Assembly (NCBI RefSeq): GCF_900116285.1
Contig: NZ_FPAJ01000006.1
Location: 102,778 to 166,777 of the forward strand
Direction of reading: 5' to 3'
From: Sulfitobacter marinus
GTDB lineage: Bacteria; Pseudomonadota; Alphaproteobacteria; Rhodobacterales; Rhodobacteraceae
DNA: 64,000 nucleotides
The notes under the pieces: generated by a model
Databases searched by the model: none
Seen by the model: the letters and a program-made list of their open reading frames with translations, nothing else
What the model was told of the DNA's origin: nothing
In this document: piece by piece, positions 34,037 to 42,524 of the stretch
Layout: each line of letters begins with the position of its first letter
Position numbering within the stretch: the first letter of the stretch is position 1
Translations under genes and position numbers: made by a program

Positions 34037-36776
34037 GTCCGGCCTCCTGTAGGGCAGCACGCAGGCGCGTGGGGGTCGCGGGTGCGTGGGTCACTTTTGC
34101 GCCCGTCGCGTGGTAGATGGCGTTGAATATCGCAGGGGCCGTGGGGATCAAGACATGTTCGCCCAAGCCTTTGGCACCATAAGGGCCGTGTGCGTCTGCG
34201 ATTTCCAATACCAGGGTCTCAATCGGGGGAATATCGCCAATTGTGGGGATAAGATAATCGTGCAGGTTCTCGGTACGGCCGGGGATATATTCCTCCATCA
34301 GCGCCATGCCCAGACCTTGGGCGATGCCACCGTGCACCTGTCCTTCGACCAGCAGGGGGTTGATCGCGCGGCCCACATCATGAGCGGCAATAAAGTGTAA
34401 CGGTTTGCACAAGCCAAGGGCGATATCGACTTCGACCACCACCAGATGCGCGGCATAGCCAAATTGCGCATAGGGGATGCCCTGCCCGTTTTCATCCAGC
34501 GGTTTAATGGGCGGATCATAGGTTTCCTGTGCCATCAACACATAGCCATCTGCGTTCGGTTCAAGCCGTGACAGATCAAGGGTTTGCGCCTGACCCGTAT
34601 CGGTCACAGTCACTTTGCCGCCTTCAAGAGTGATTTCTGCATCAGGTCCCACATTGGCTTGCTGCAATATCGCGCGCCGCAAAGCCTCGCCCGCTTTCAG
34701 GGCGGCGTTGCCTGATACAAAGGTTTGCCGCGATGCGGAGGTTTTGCCCGCGTCAGGGGTAATATCAGTATCGGCACCCAGCACCGTCACCCCGTCAATC
34801 GAAACGCCAAGCGCCTTGGCAAATATCTGCGGGATCACTGTGTTGGACCCTTGGCCAATGTCCATCGCGCCTTGGTGCAGGACGACCGTGCCGTCAGCCC
34901 GCACACCAGCCTTAATCGTCGAGGGGTTCGGAAGCGACGTATTCCCGCATCCGTACCACGCGCAGGCAATGCCGACGCCGCGTTTAAACGCGCTTTGCGT
35001 CGCATTGAATTCAGCACACTCCGCTTTGGCCAGTTCCCATGCGGGACGTAGCGCCTCAAGGCAGGGTTTGATACCCACACCCTGATCGAACACTTGTCCG
35101 CAGACCGTTGGTATATTGTCCTCCAGCGCATTTTTCAGGCGGAAGTCCAGCGGATCCATCCCCAGCTTTTCAGCGAGCAGATCAAAGGCGGTTTCCTGTG
35201 CAATCGCCGATTGCGGGACGCCAAACCCGCGAAACGCGCCGGACGGTGGGCAGTGGGTGTGCACAGCCCGGCTGCGCGCGCGGTAATCGGCAATGTGGTA
35301 CGGGCCAGATGCATGAACCGGCACACGGTTCGCGACGGTCGGACCCCAACTAGCATAGGCACCGGTGTTGAAATCGCCATCAAACCGCATGCCGGACAAG
35401 GTACCATCGGCCTTGGCACCAAGCGTGATATTAATCTCTGCGGGGTGGCGTTTGGTGGTCGATTGCATCGTCTCGTTCCGGGAATAGGTCATGCGCACGG
35501 GCCTGCCGGTTTTCAGCGTGGCCAAGGCGATAAAGGGCTGCAAGGACACGTCAATCTTGGAACCGAACCCGCCCCCAACCGCTGTAGGAACGATACGGAT
35601 ATCGGCCATCGGCATGTCCAGTACCGCGGCCAGCGTATCACGGTCCATCCCCGGTGCTTGGGTGCAGGCGTGGACATGCAGGCGGCCATCAACCATCTCT
35701 GCAAACCCTGCCTCGGGTTCGATATAGCCATGTTCGACAAAGCTGGTTTTATAGGACGCTTCGATGGTGACATCCGCCGCCCCGAGCGCCGAATCCGCAT
35801 CGCCGCATTGCACGAAACCGCCGCACATGATGTTGCCTTTGCGGTCCTCAAATAGCAGCGGGGCATCGGGGGCGATGGCGTCCTCAATGTCGGACAGTGT
35901 GGTTTGCGGGGTCCATTCGACCGGAAAGCCCCCCAAGTCCAGCGTCGCCATCGCATCCGCATCACCCACAACACATGCAATCGCCTCGCCGCGGAAACGA
36001 ACGTGGTTCACGGCAAAGACGGGTTGATCGATAAATCCGGGAATAACGCCAAAAGCGTTCAGGCCGGGCACGTCTTTTGCGGTAAGAATAGCCTCTATAC
36101 CAGGGTGATTGGCCTGCCATCCCGCAATATCGCCAAGGGTAAAGCTGGCCGAAGGATAGGGCGATCGGATCACACGGGCGAGCAGCGCACCAGCGGGGGC
36201 AACATCATCGCCGAAACGCTCGGTGCCGGTCACCTTGGCCAGCCCATCAAAACGGCGCGCATTATGACCAAGCTCGATGGGCGCTAGAACCAGCTGATCG
36301 GCGGCATGGGCCCCCACGACGGCATCAATAATCTTGCGATAGCCCGTGCAGCGACACAAGACACCGCCAAGCGCATCTTGGACCTGGGCTGCATCGGGGC
36401 GCGGCGCGTTGCGAAGCAAAGCTACGGCAGACACCATCATGCCCGGCGTGCAAATCCCGCATTGGGCGGCTTGGTGGTGTTGAAAGCTTTCGATTAACGC
36501 TTGAGCATCTGGATCGGCTTTGACCAGCCCGGCAAGGGTTTCGACTTTGCGCCCCGTCGCCTGTTGTGTGGCCATCAAGCAGGCGCAAACCGGTGCGCCA
36601 TCTACCAATACCGTGCAGGCCCCGCAATCGCCCGCATTGCACCCGATCTTGACATCTTTGCGGTCCAGCCGTTCGCGTAACGAATGGGAAAGCCGTTCGC
36701 CGGCGGTCGGATCAACTTGGACGATTTCACCGTTCAATGTGAATGACGTGGCCATCGTGGCTGCGGACTTATCCAT
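34029..36776 (-). CDS. Xanthine dehydrogenase-family hydroxylase, fused [2Fe-2S] and molybdenum subunits
   Basis: A 915-aa fusion. Residues 1-160 are a two-cluster iron-sulfur domain: Cys46, 51, 54 and 64/66, then Cys106, Cys109, Cys141 and Cys143 (CGICTPGMM, CRCTGYRK). From about 165 the molybdopterin domain begins, with VTGTERFGDD, GGGFGSKIDV, SGAFRGFG, SDAGK-like TPDAGKTSASRQ and the catalytic Glu in GAKGLGEH near the C-terminus. Family members hydroxylate N-heterocycles such as nicotinate next to the ring nitrogen using water. The separate FAD subunit lies immediately upstream (1-bp overlap). With Hnr and enamidase downstream, nicotinate or a related pyridine carboxylate is the likely substrate. 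Confidence 0.88.
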   Translation of the reverse strand: MDKSAATMATSFTLNGEIVQVDPTAGERLSHSLRERLDRKDVKIGCNAGDCGACTVLVDGAPVCACLMATQQATGRKVETLAGLVKADPDAQALIESFQHHQAAQCGICTPGMMVSAVALLRNAPRPDAAQVQDALGGVLCRCTGYRKIIDAVVGAHAADQLVLAPIELGHNARRFDGLAKVTGTERFGDDVAPAGALLARVIRSPYPSASFTLGDIAGWQANHPGIEAILTAKDVPGLNAFGVIPGFIDQPVFAVNHVRFRGEAIACVVGDADAMATLDLGGFPVEWTPQTTLSDIEDAIAPDAPLLFEDRKGNIMCGGFVQCGDADSALGAADVTIEASYKTSFVEHGYIEPEAGFAEMVDGRLHVHACTQAPGMDRDTLAAVLDMPMADIRIVPTAVGGGFGSKIDVSLQPFIALATLKTGRPVRMTYSRNETMQSTTKRHPAEINITLGAKADGTLSGMRFDGDFNTGAYASWGPTVANRVPVHASGPYHIADYRARSRAVHTHCPPSGAFRGFGVPQSAIAQETAFDLLAEKLGMDPLDFRLKNALEDNIPTVCGQVFDQGVGIKPCLEALRPAWELAKAECAEFNATQSAFKRGVGIACAWYGCGNTSLPNPSTIKAGVRADGTVVLHQGAMDIGQGSNTVIPQIFAKALGVSIDGVTVLGADTDITPDAGKTSASRQTFVSGNAALKAGEALRRAILQQANVGPDAEITLEGGKVTVTDTGQAQTLDLSRLEPNADGYVLMAQETYDPPIKPLDENGQGIPYAQFGYAAHLVVVEVDIALGLCKPLHFIAAHDVGRAINPLLVEGQVHGGIAQGLGMALMEEYIPGRTENLHDYLIPTIGDIPPIETLVLEIADAHGPYGAKGLGEHVLIPTAPAIFNAIYHATGAKVTHAPATPTRLRAALQEAGHA

Positions 36777-37612
36777 TATGCATCCCCCTCTAAGGCGAGG
36801 GTAACAGCGCGTTGAATGACCTGTGTTGCCGCTGTTTGCCGATACTCAGCAGTGGCGCGCACGTCGGAAATCGGCGCAAGGCCAGTGATCAAATCATCGG
36901 TGATCGCATTGGTCAGTCCCTTAGTTGGCAGGCCTCGCAATGCAGTTTCCAGCGCGGTCAATCGTTGCGCCACGGGGGACGCTGCGCCGATGGCGATGCG
37001 GATGTCAGTGAGGGTATCATCCTTAACCTGCAGCAGCACGGCCACCATGCAGATCGAGATGACCAGATATTTGCGCGCACCCAGTTTGACAAAAGCGCCC
37101 TTTGACCCGTCTGGCAGGTCGGGAATATGAATGGCCGTCAGGATTTCATCTGCGGCACGGTCGGTTTTGCGTACCCCTTGCAGGAAATCACATAACGCAA
37201 TCTCGCGCACGCCTTGGCCCGAGGTCAGCTCGACCGAGGCGTTCAATGTCAGCAAGGGCGGCACACCATCGGCAGCGGGGGACGCGTTGCACAGATTGCC
37301 CGCAATTGTGCCGGTGTTTTGGATCTGGATTGATCCAACCTCGCGCGCGGCCAGTTTCAGCCCGTCAAAGGCAGGGGGCAAATTGGCATTAATGATATCG
37401 GTCCATGTGGTTGCTGCGCCGATGCGCCAACCGCGATCTGTTTGGGTCACGCCGTGCAGATCGACCAGCCGAGAGATGTCAATGAGCGTACCATCAAAGG
37501 GGCGGTCACCTTGGGAAGGGAACCAATCAGTGCCGCCCGCAATCACCGACGCAGGCCCTGCCGCCAAAGCCGTCAGCGCATCCTCAAGCGTGGTTGCGGT
37601 GATATAGCTCAT
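36776..37612 (-). CDS. FAD-binding subunit of the xanthine dehydrogenase-family hydroxylase
   Basis: A 278-aa CoxM/NdhF-type FAD subunit. FAD-contact motifs are VIAGGTDW near 23-30 and the pair QNTGTIAGNLCNASPAAD near 97-114, with ARKYLVISICMVAVLLQ later. It passes electrons from the FeS domain of the fused partner to an acceptor. It is the first gene of a six-gene, fully overlapping operon and is preceded by a candidate operator at 37640-37659. Confidence 0.88.
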   Translation of the reverse strand: MSYITATTLEDALTALAAGPASVIAGGTDWFPSQGDRPFDGTLIDISRLVDLHGVTQTDRGWRIGAATTWTDIINANLPPAFDGLKLAAREVGSIQIQNTGTIAGNLCNASPAADGVPPLLTLNASVELTSGQGVREIALCDFLQGVRKTDRAADEILTAIHIPDLPDGSKGAFVKLGARKYLVISICMVAVLLQVKDDTLTDIRIAIGAASPVAQRLTALETALRGLPTKGLTNAITDDLITGLAPISDVRATAEYRQTAATQVIQRAVTLALEGDA

Positions 37613-37639
37613 GGGGGCGTGCTCCTATCTGCCAAAAAA

Positions 37640-37659
37640 CTTGTTGGTGTACTAATAAG
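37640..37659. promoter_or_regulatory. Candidate operator, site 2 (hydroxylase operon promoter)
   Basis: CTTGTT (37640-37645), eight bases, AATAAG (37654-37659), an inverted repeat with one mismatch. It lies 28 bases upstream of the FAD-subunit start. The left flank CCAAAAAA matches that of site 1 at 29991-30008. A third, weaker relative lies at 38537-38554. Confidence 0.5.
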
Positions 37660-37701
37660 AATTCGATGCAGCGGATTCTGTCAAATTAATTCGCCTGCGC
37701 G

Positions 37702-38508
37702 TCAGCTCACAAATGCCTTTTCGACCACAAAAGTGGCGGGGCGGTTGTTTGCGCCCTCTTCAAGGCCGAACCCTTCGAGCGCAGGCTTTGTATCGGCAAG
37801 CATTTCCATCGACCCGCAGATCATCCCGCGGTCAGTTTCGGGGTTGATGGGTGGCACGCCCAAGTCGGTGAAAATTTTGCCCGAGGCCATCAGATCAGTC
37901 TGCCGTCCCATACGCGGCCAATCCTCACGCGTCAGCGTGTCGTATAGGGTCAGCTGTTGGGCAAACTCGCCAATTAACGGGTTCGCCTTAAGGCTTTCGA
38001 CCAGTTCGCGCGAATAGGTTAACTCGCCCGCGGTCCGGCAGGTGTGGCACAAAATCAGGTCATCGAATTTTTCGTATGTTTCCGGATCGCGAATGATCGA
38101 TGCGAAAGGCGCGACCCCTGTGCCCGTGGCGAACATCCACAGCCGCTTGCCTGGCAAGAGCGCGTCGTTCACCAATGTTCCCGTAGGCTTGCGCCGCATT
38201 AGAACCGTATCGCCCACCTGTAGTTTCTGCAGGTGTTCGGTCAGCGGGCCGTCGGGTACCTTGATTGAATAAAACTCGACCTCGTCGTCCCACGAGGGGG
38301 ATGCGATGGAATAGGCCCTGAATACCGGCTTTTCCGCATTGGGCAGGCCGATCATCACAAACTCACCCGACCGAAAACGAAAGCTATCCGGGCGCGTAAT
38401 ACGAAAACGGAACAGGCTGTCTGTATAATGTTCCACCTGTGTTACGGTCTGGGCATAGACACCCGCAGGTATCGGGAACGGGGTGTCGAGTGTTGCTGAA
38501 ATCTCCAT
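37702..38508 (-). CDS. fpr: Ferredoxin-NADP+ reductase
   Basis: A 268-aa FNR-like flavoprotein with FAD-binding RAYSIASPS near 65-73, the NADP-site GTGVAPFASIIRDPETY near 121-137 and the C-terminal VVEKAFVS. The start at 38508 is supported by AAGGAT seven bases upstream; the frame upstream has weaker sites. It is divergent from the enamidase gene and could recycle reduced ferredoxin for the Hnr-like reductase or the Rieske oxygenase. Cells usually also have a housekeeping Fpr, so this may be a pathway-dedicated copy. Confidence 0.87.
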   Translation of the reverse strand: MEISATLDTPFPIPAGVYAQTVTQVEHYTDSLFRFRITRPDSFRFRSGEFVMIGLPNAEKPVFRAYSIASPSWDDEVEFYSIKVPDGPLTEHLQKLQVGDTVLMRRKPTGTLVNDALLPGKRLWMFATGTGVAPFASIIRDPETYEKFDDLILCHTCRTAGELTYSRELVESLKANPLIGEFAQQLTLYDTLTREDWPRMGRQTDLMASGKIFTDLGVPPINPETDRGMICGSMEMLADTKPALEGFGLEEGANNRPATFVVEKAFVS

Positions 38509-38536
38509 CGGGTCATCCTTGTCACCTTTCCTCATA

Positions 38537-38554
38537 TTGTTTGTATACATATAA
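38537..38554. promoter_or_regulatory. Candidate operator, site 3 (fpr/enamidase divergent promoter)
   Basis: TTGTT (38537-38541), eight bases TGTATACA, then TATAA (38550-38554), one mismatch from the site-2 pattern TTGTT-N8-AATAA. The spacer is itself a palindrome. It lies between the divergent fpr and enamidase starts. This is the weakest of the three sites. Confidence 0.35.
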
Positions 38555-38637
38555 ATATCTGTCAAGCCTTTCGTCTTGATCGGTCTGATTTTTCTGTTAG
38601 CGTTCAAATGAAACGTAGCTGCTTGAAAGGCGATCCC

Positions 38638-39828
38638 ATGTCAGACACCCCCGCAAAGCTTGTGATCCGCAACATCGGCATGATCCTGTCTGGCAAGATG
38701 GAGGAGCCTATTTTGGACGGCGATTGTCTGATCGCGATTGATGGCAAAATCACCGCGTGTGGCAAGGAAAAGGATTTGGATTGCGAGGGGGCCACGACCG
38801 AGGTCGACGCTCATGGTGCCACGCTTGCCCCCGGCTTGATCGACAGCCATGTGCATCCGGTTGTCGGCGATTATACCCCGCGTCAGCAACAGCTTGGATG
38901 GATTGATTCGACCTTGCACGGTGGTGTGACGACGCTGATTTCGGCGGGCGAAGTCCACATGCCCGGGCGGCCCAACGATCCTGTTGGCACCGTCGCGATG
39001 GCGATTGCCGCGCAGCGCTGGTACGAAAATTTCCGCCCGTCCGGCGTCAAGGTGCACGCTGGGGCACCCTTGTTGCAACAAGGGTTAGAGGAGCAGCATT
39101 TCAAACAAATGGGCGAAGCGGGTGTGACGCTGATCGGAGAGGTTGGCCTAGGTACGGTCAAAGATGGCAAGACGGCCAATGAAATGGTCGGCTGGGCACG
39201 CAAATACGGGATGCAAAGCACGATACACACGGGCGGTCCGTCGATCCCCGGTTCGGGTTTGATCGATGCGGATATGGTGCTGGAAACCGGGACCGATGTG
39301 GTGGGCCATATCAATGGCGGACATACCGCCCTGCCCGATGACCAGATCATTTGCATCTGCGAAGGCTGCCAAGCCGCGCTTGAGATTGTGCATAACGGTA
39401 ACGAACGTGCGGCATTGCTGACGCTGAATACGGCGCGCGAATTGGGCAAGCTGGATCAGCTGATATTAGGCACGGACGGTCCTGCAGGCTCTGGCGTGCA
39501 GCCGCTTGGCATCATGCGGATGGTTGCGTTGCTGTCGTCACTGGGCGACGTGCCTGCTGAAATTGCGTTCTGCTTTGGCAGTGGCAACACGGCGCGGCAA
39601 CGGAAATTAGATACCGGCTTGATCGAGGTTGGCAAATGCGCGGATTTCGTCGTGATGGATCAGGCGCAGCACGCGCCGGGTAAGAACCTGCTGGAATCGG
39701 TGCAATTGGGAAACCTGCCAGGCGTCGGGATGACCGTGATTGACGGTGTCGTGCGCAGCATGCGCAGCCGGAACACCCCGCCGGCAACCCGTTTGCCCGA
39801 GTTGGTGAAAGGAGCCGTTGGGGCCTAA
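38638..39828 (+). CDS. ena: Enamidase-like amidohydrolase
   Basis: A 396-aa amidohydrolase matching the E. barkeri enamidase, a bimetallic enzyme that hydrolyses 1,4,5,6-tetrahydro-6-oxonicotinate to (S)-2-formylglutarate and ammonia. Metal ligands are visible: His71 and His73 (DSHVHP), Glu168 (GEVGLG), His197 (IHTGG), His224 (GHINGG) and Asp280 (GTDGPAGSG). Enamidase-typical text includes GGDYAPRQ-like VGDYTPRQ, ALHGGVTT-like TLHGGVTT and the C-terminal RSRNTPPATR. The start at 38638 follows AAAGG; 38608 is an alternative. It is divergent from fpr. With the hydroxylase and Hnr it supplies the ring-opening step. Confidence 0.85.
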   Translation: MSDTPAKLVIRNIGMILSGKMEEPILDGDCLIAIDGKITACGKEKDLDCEGATTEVDAHGATLAPGLIDSHVHPVVGDYTPRQQQLGWIDSTLHGGVTTLISAGEVHMPGRPNDPVGTVAMAIAAQRWYENFRPSGVKVHAGAPLLQQGLEEQHFKQMGEAGVTLIGEVGLGTVKDGKTANEMVGWARKYGMQSTIHTGGPSIPGSGLIDADMVLETGTDVVGHINGGHTALPDDQIICICEGCQAALEIVHNGNERAALLTLNTARELGKLDQLILGTDGPAGSGVQPLGIMRMVALLSSLGDVPAEIAFCFGSGNTARQRKLDTGLIEVGKCADFVVMDQAQHAPGKNLLESVQLGNLPGVGMTVIDGVVRSMRSRNTPPATRLPELVKGAVGA

Positions 39829-39834
39829 CCGCCC

Positions 39835-40707
39835 TTAGCTGGCCCCCAACAACCGCATCGCATTTTCCTTAAGGATCAGCGGGCGTACCTCGTCCTTGAT
39901 TGCGATTTTCTCGAAATCATTCAGCCAGCGTTCGGGGGAGATCATCGGCCAGTCCGACCCGAACAGCATCTTTTTCTTGAGGATCGAATTGGCATAGCGC
40001 ACCAGAATGTCGGGGAAATATTTCGGCGACCAACCGGACATGTCGATATAAACGTTGGGTTTGTGCTGCGCGACCGACAGCGCCTCTTCCTGCCAAGGAA
40101 AGCTGGGATGCGCGAGAATGATTTTCAGGTCGGGGAAATCAACCGCAACATCGTCCATATACATCGGGTTGGAATATTTCAGCCGCATACCGTTACCGCC
40201 CGGCATGCCTGATCCGACGCCGGTTTGTCCGGTGTGAAACAGCGCGATGCCACCCTCTTCGGCGATGGCCTCGTACAATGGGTATGCGATGCGGTCATTG
40301 GGGAAAAACCCCTGCATCGTGGGGTGAAATTTGAATCCTTTGATGCCGAACTCTTTGATCAGGCGCCGTGCCTCGCGGACGCCCATCTTGCCCTTCCATG
40401 GGTCGATCGACGCAAAGGGGATCAGGACATCGTCGTTTTCAGCGGCAATCGCTGCGACCTCTTCGTTCTTATAGCGGCGGTATCCGGTTTCACGCTCTGC
40501 ATCGACGGGAAAGATCACTGCCGCGATGTTTTGTTCGCGGTAATGGGCAGCGGTTTCCTGAACCGTGGGCGGATGCTTCCAAGGGGCACCGAAGTAACTG
40601 GCCATGGTTGACTGCAAATCGTCATAGCCATCGTCAGAGTGACAACCACAGGGTTCTTCGGCGTGCGTGTGAAAATCGATGGCACGAATTTTGTCAAAGT
40701 CGATCAT
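39835..40707 (-). CDS. Metal-dependent amidohydrolase/decarboxylase (ACMSD-like)
   Basis: A 290-aa TIM-barrel protein of the amidohydrolase 2 group. Metal ligands are His13 and His15 (DFHTH), then His in GFKFHPT, ALFHTG and ILAHPSFPW, and Asp in FGSDWP. The start at 40707 is preceded by GGGAGCG; the longer frame to 40749 adds 14 unlikely residues. Relatives such as ACMSD and 5-carboxyvanillate decarboxylase remove CO2 without oxygen. Decarboxylation of 2-formylglutarate to glutarate semialdehyde would fit the pathway but is inference. It ends 6 bp from the convergent enamidase gene. Confidence 0.78.
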   Translation of the reverse strand: MIDFDKIRAIDFHTHAEEPCGCHSDDGYDDLQSTMASYFGAPWKHPPTVQETAAHYREQNIAAVIFPVDAERETGYRRYKNEEVAAIAAENDDVLIPFASIDPWKGKMGVREARRLIKEFGIKGFKFHPTMQGFFPNDRIAYPLYEAIAEEGGIALFHTGQTGVGSGMPGGNGMRLKYSNPMYMDDVAVDFPDLKIILAHPSFPWQEEALSVAQHKPNVYIDMSGWSPKYFPDILVRYANSILKKKMLFGSDWPMISPERWLNDFEKIAIKDEVRPLILKENAMRLLGAS

Positions 40708-40764
40708 TAAGGTCGCTCCCTGCTTAGGCTTTGCGCAACTTTGGTACAAAATATATTGCTATTC

Positions 40765-40784
40765 AATAGAACAATTGTTCTATT
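40765..40784. promoter_or_regulatory. Perfect 20-bp palindrome, candidate operator
   Basis: AATAGAACAATTGTTCTATT is fully self-complementary. It lies in the 111-bp gap between the divergent ACMSD-like gene (start 40707) and crotonase gene (start 40819), flanked by ATTCAAT and ATTGAAT. The half GAACA also occurs in the inverted repeat in front of the MarR gene at 42103, so that regulator is a candidate binder. Confidence 0.65.
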
Positions 40785-40818
40785 CACCTAAATTGAATGT
40801 CCCAAGGATAATGCCCCC

Positions 40819-41601
40819 ATGACCAAAGCCGCTGCCAATCCCGATGTTCTGAATGTTGACATGCAAGGTAATATCGCGGTGCTGACCATGACGCGCCCGG
40901 ACAAGCGCAATGCGATGAACGATGACTTGCTTGGCGCGCTCAAGGCCTTTTTCATGGATCCGCCTAAGGATGCCCGCGCCGTCGTGCTGACCGGAACCGC
41001 CGGGCATTATTGTTCCGGGCTGGACCTTAGCGAACATGTCAAACGATCCACCGAGGAAACGCTGTATCATTCGCGAAGCTGGCATGCGGTGATGGACATG
41101 ATCCAGTTTGGCGGTTTGCCGGTGGTGTCGGCGATCTTTGGCGCGGCCATTGGCGGCGGGCTGGAACTTGCGACATCCACCCATGTGCGCATCGCCGAGC
41201 CGTCTACGATCTTTCAGCTTCCCGAAGGGCGTCGCGGGATATTTGTGGGGGGTGGTGCCACCGTTCGTGTGGGCCGTATCCTTGGTTCCGACCGGATGAC
41301 CGAAATGATGCTAACCGGCCGCAAGTTCAACGCCGAAGAGGGCGTGCAGCTGGGGCTGGCACATTACGCAGTGGGCGAAGGTGGAGCATTGGCGCTGGCC
41401 ATGGAATTGGCTGGCAAAATCGCGCGCAATGCGCCGATGTCTAATTACATGATGATCAACTCGATCAGCCGGATCGACGATATGTCAAAGGCAGATGGGC
41501 TGTATGTCGAAAGCCTGAGCGCGGCGGTATCGCAGTCAGGTCCCGACGCTGACGAAGGCTTGCGCGCGTTCTTGGAAAAGCGGGCCCCTAAGTTTCGCTA
41601 G
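40819..41601 (+). CDS. Crotonase family protein (enoyl-CoA hydratase/isomerase)
   Basis: A 260-aa crotonase. Core motifs are TMTRPDKRNAMNDDL near 28-42, the oxyanion hole block HYCSGLDL and the GAAIGGGLELA turn near 109-119. The position of the first hydratase Glu is ATSTHVRIAEPSTIFQLPEG, which keeps PEGRRGI. It may act as hydratase, isomerase or decarboxylase. It is convergent with a MarR gene and faces a perfect palindrome at its promoter. Confidence 0.85.
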   Translation: MTKAAANPDVLNVDMQGNIAVLTMTRPDKRNAMNDDLLGALKAFFMDPPKDARAVVLTGTAGHYCSGLDLSEHVKRSTEETLYHSRSWHAVMDMIQFGGLPVVSAIFGAAIGGGLELATSTHVRIAEPSTIFQLPEGRRGIFVGGGATVRVGRILGSDRMTEMMLTGRKFNAEEGVQLGLAHYAVGEGGALALAMELAGKIARNAPMSNYMMINSISRIDDMSKADGLYVESLSAAVSQSGPDADEGLRAFLEKRAPKFR

Positions 41602-41620
41602 CAGACTGGCAGAATGCGGA

Positions 41621-42103
41621 TCAGCCTTCGACCAGTTTTAACAATATCGTATGTAGACTTGCGCGTTCAGCCGGGCTGATATTGGCGAATATGCGGTCTT
41701 CATGGGCTATAATTGCCGCGCGCACCCGTTCATGCAACTGATGCCCTTTCAAGGTCGCGCGCAATGCATAGGCCCGGCGATCTGTTGCCGCACGCGTGCG
41801 GCGGATCAAATCAAGCCCTTCCAATTCGTCCACGATAACCACCATTCCAGACCGTTCGATCGATAGGGCGGCGGCCACATCACTTTGGTTTATGTCGGGG
41901 TTGCCAATGACCACGGACAGCACCGACATGCTGCGCTGGCTTAGGTCGAATCCCAGCAGTACGTCGCGCAGATCCCGTTGGATGGTGACCCAGCTGCGTT
42001 TGATCAGATAGCCGGTAAAATCAGGCAGCGCACTGTTACTGATGGGGCTGGAGACAGGGCCGTCTTGAGCCGTGCCTGTCGGCGTCTGCGCTGGTTTGGT
42101 CAT
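41621..42103 (-). CDS. MarR-family transcriptional regulator
   Basis: A 160-aa winged-helix regulator. The HTH is NQSDVAAALSIERSGMVVIVDELEGLDLI and the wing follows as RTRAATDRRAYALRAT. The start at 42103 follows GGGGCACATA; the longer frame to 42340 is not supported. It lies next to the crotonase gene and upstream of the CoA-ligase operon, and may regulate both. An inverted repeat sits over its own upstream region. Confidence 0.85.
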   Translation of the reverse strand: MTKPAQTPTGTAQDGPVSSPISNSALPDFTGYLIKRSWVTIQRDLRDVLLGFDLSQRSMSVLSVVIGNPDINQSDVAAALSIERSGMVVIVDELEGLDLIRRTRAATDRRAYALRATLKGHQLHERVRAAIIAHEDRIFANISPAERASLHTILLKLVEG

Positions 42104-42117
42104 TATGTGCCCCATTA

Positions 42118-42134
42118 TGTTCTGACACCGAACA
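42118..42134. promoter_or_regulatory. Inverted repeat upstream of the second MarR gene
   Basis: TGTTC (42118-42122), seven bases, GAACA (42130-42134), centred about 23 bases before the MarR start codon. The half-site matches the core of the palindrome at 40765-40784, although in the opposite arrangement. It suits autoregulation. Confidence 0.4.
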
Positions 42135-42524
42135 GTAGTCTCAACCAATGATTTTTTGCAAGGCTGATGCGGGTGCCTGATATATACACTGTCGCGCCCT
42201 GCTTGAGGGCAATGATGCCCGGCTAAACCGGCTGGTGTAAATATCGCTGTGTGCCATTGATTAACAGTGCAAGGTGAAATTCCCCTCGTGACGTAATGAA
42301 GGACTTTCTTTCTGGGGGCAGGCATGTTCAGTTTTCGCAAGTATTGCGCAGATCAAGCCGTGGCACAGGGGAAGACACGTCAAACCCTGTCAAATGTCAG
42401 TTTGCGGAACTTCGTTCCGTTATGCGGTATTGGCAGATTGGATTTTAAGGCTTAGGCTACGCAAATCAGAGTCGCGCACAATCGTGGAGGAGTGTGCGCA
42501 AGGCTTGTTCAGGGAGGGGAATAT
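42135..42524. other. Intergenic region between MarR and the acyl-CoA operon
   Basis: No gene with family resemblance is seen. Features that stand out are a CCGG-CTAAA-CCGG mini-hairpin near 42220-42232 and GCGCACA (42474-42480) complementary to TGTGCGC (42493-42499), which frames a GGAGG. The promoter of the large plus-strand operon that begins near 42525 should lie here. Confidence 0.35.
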
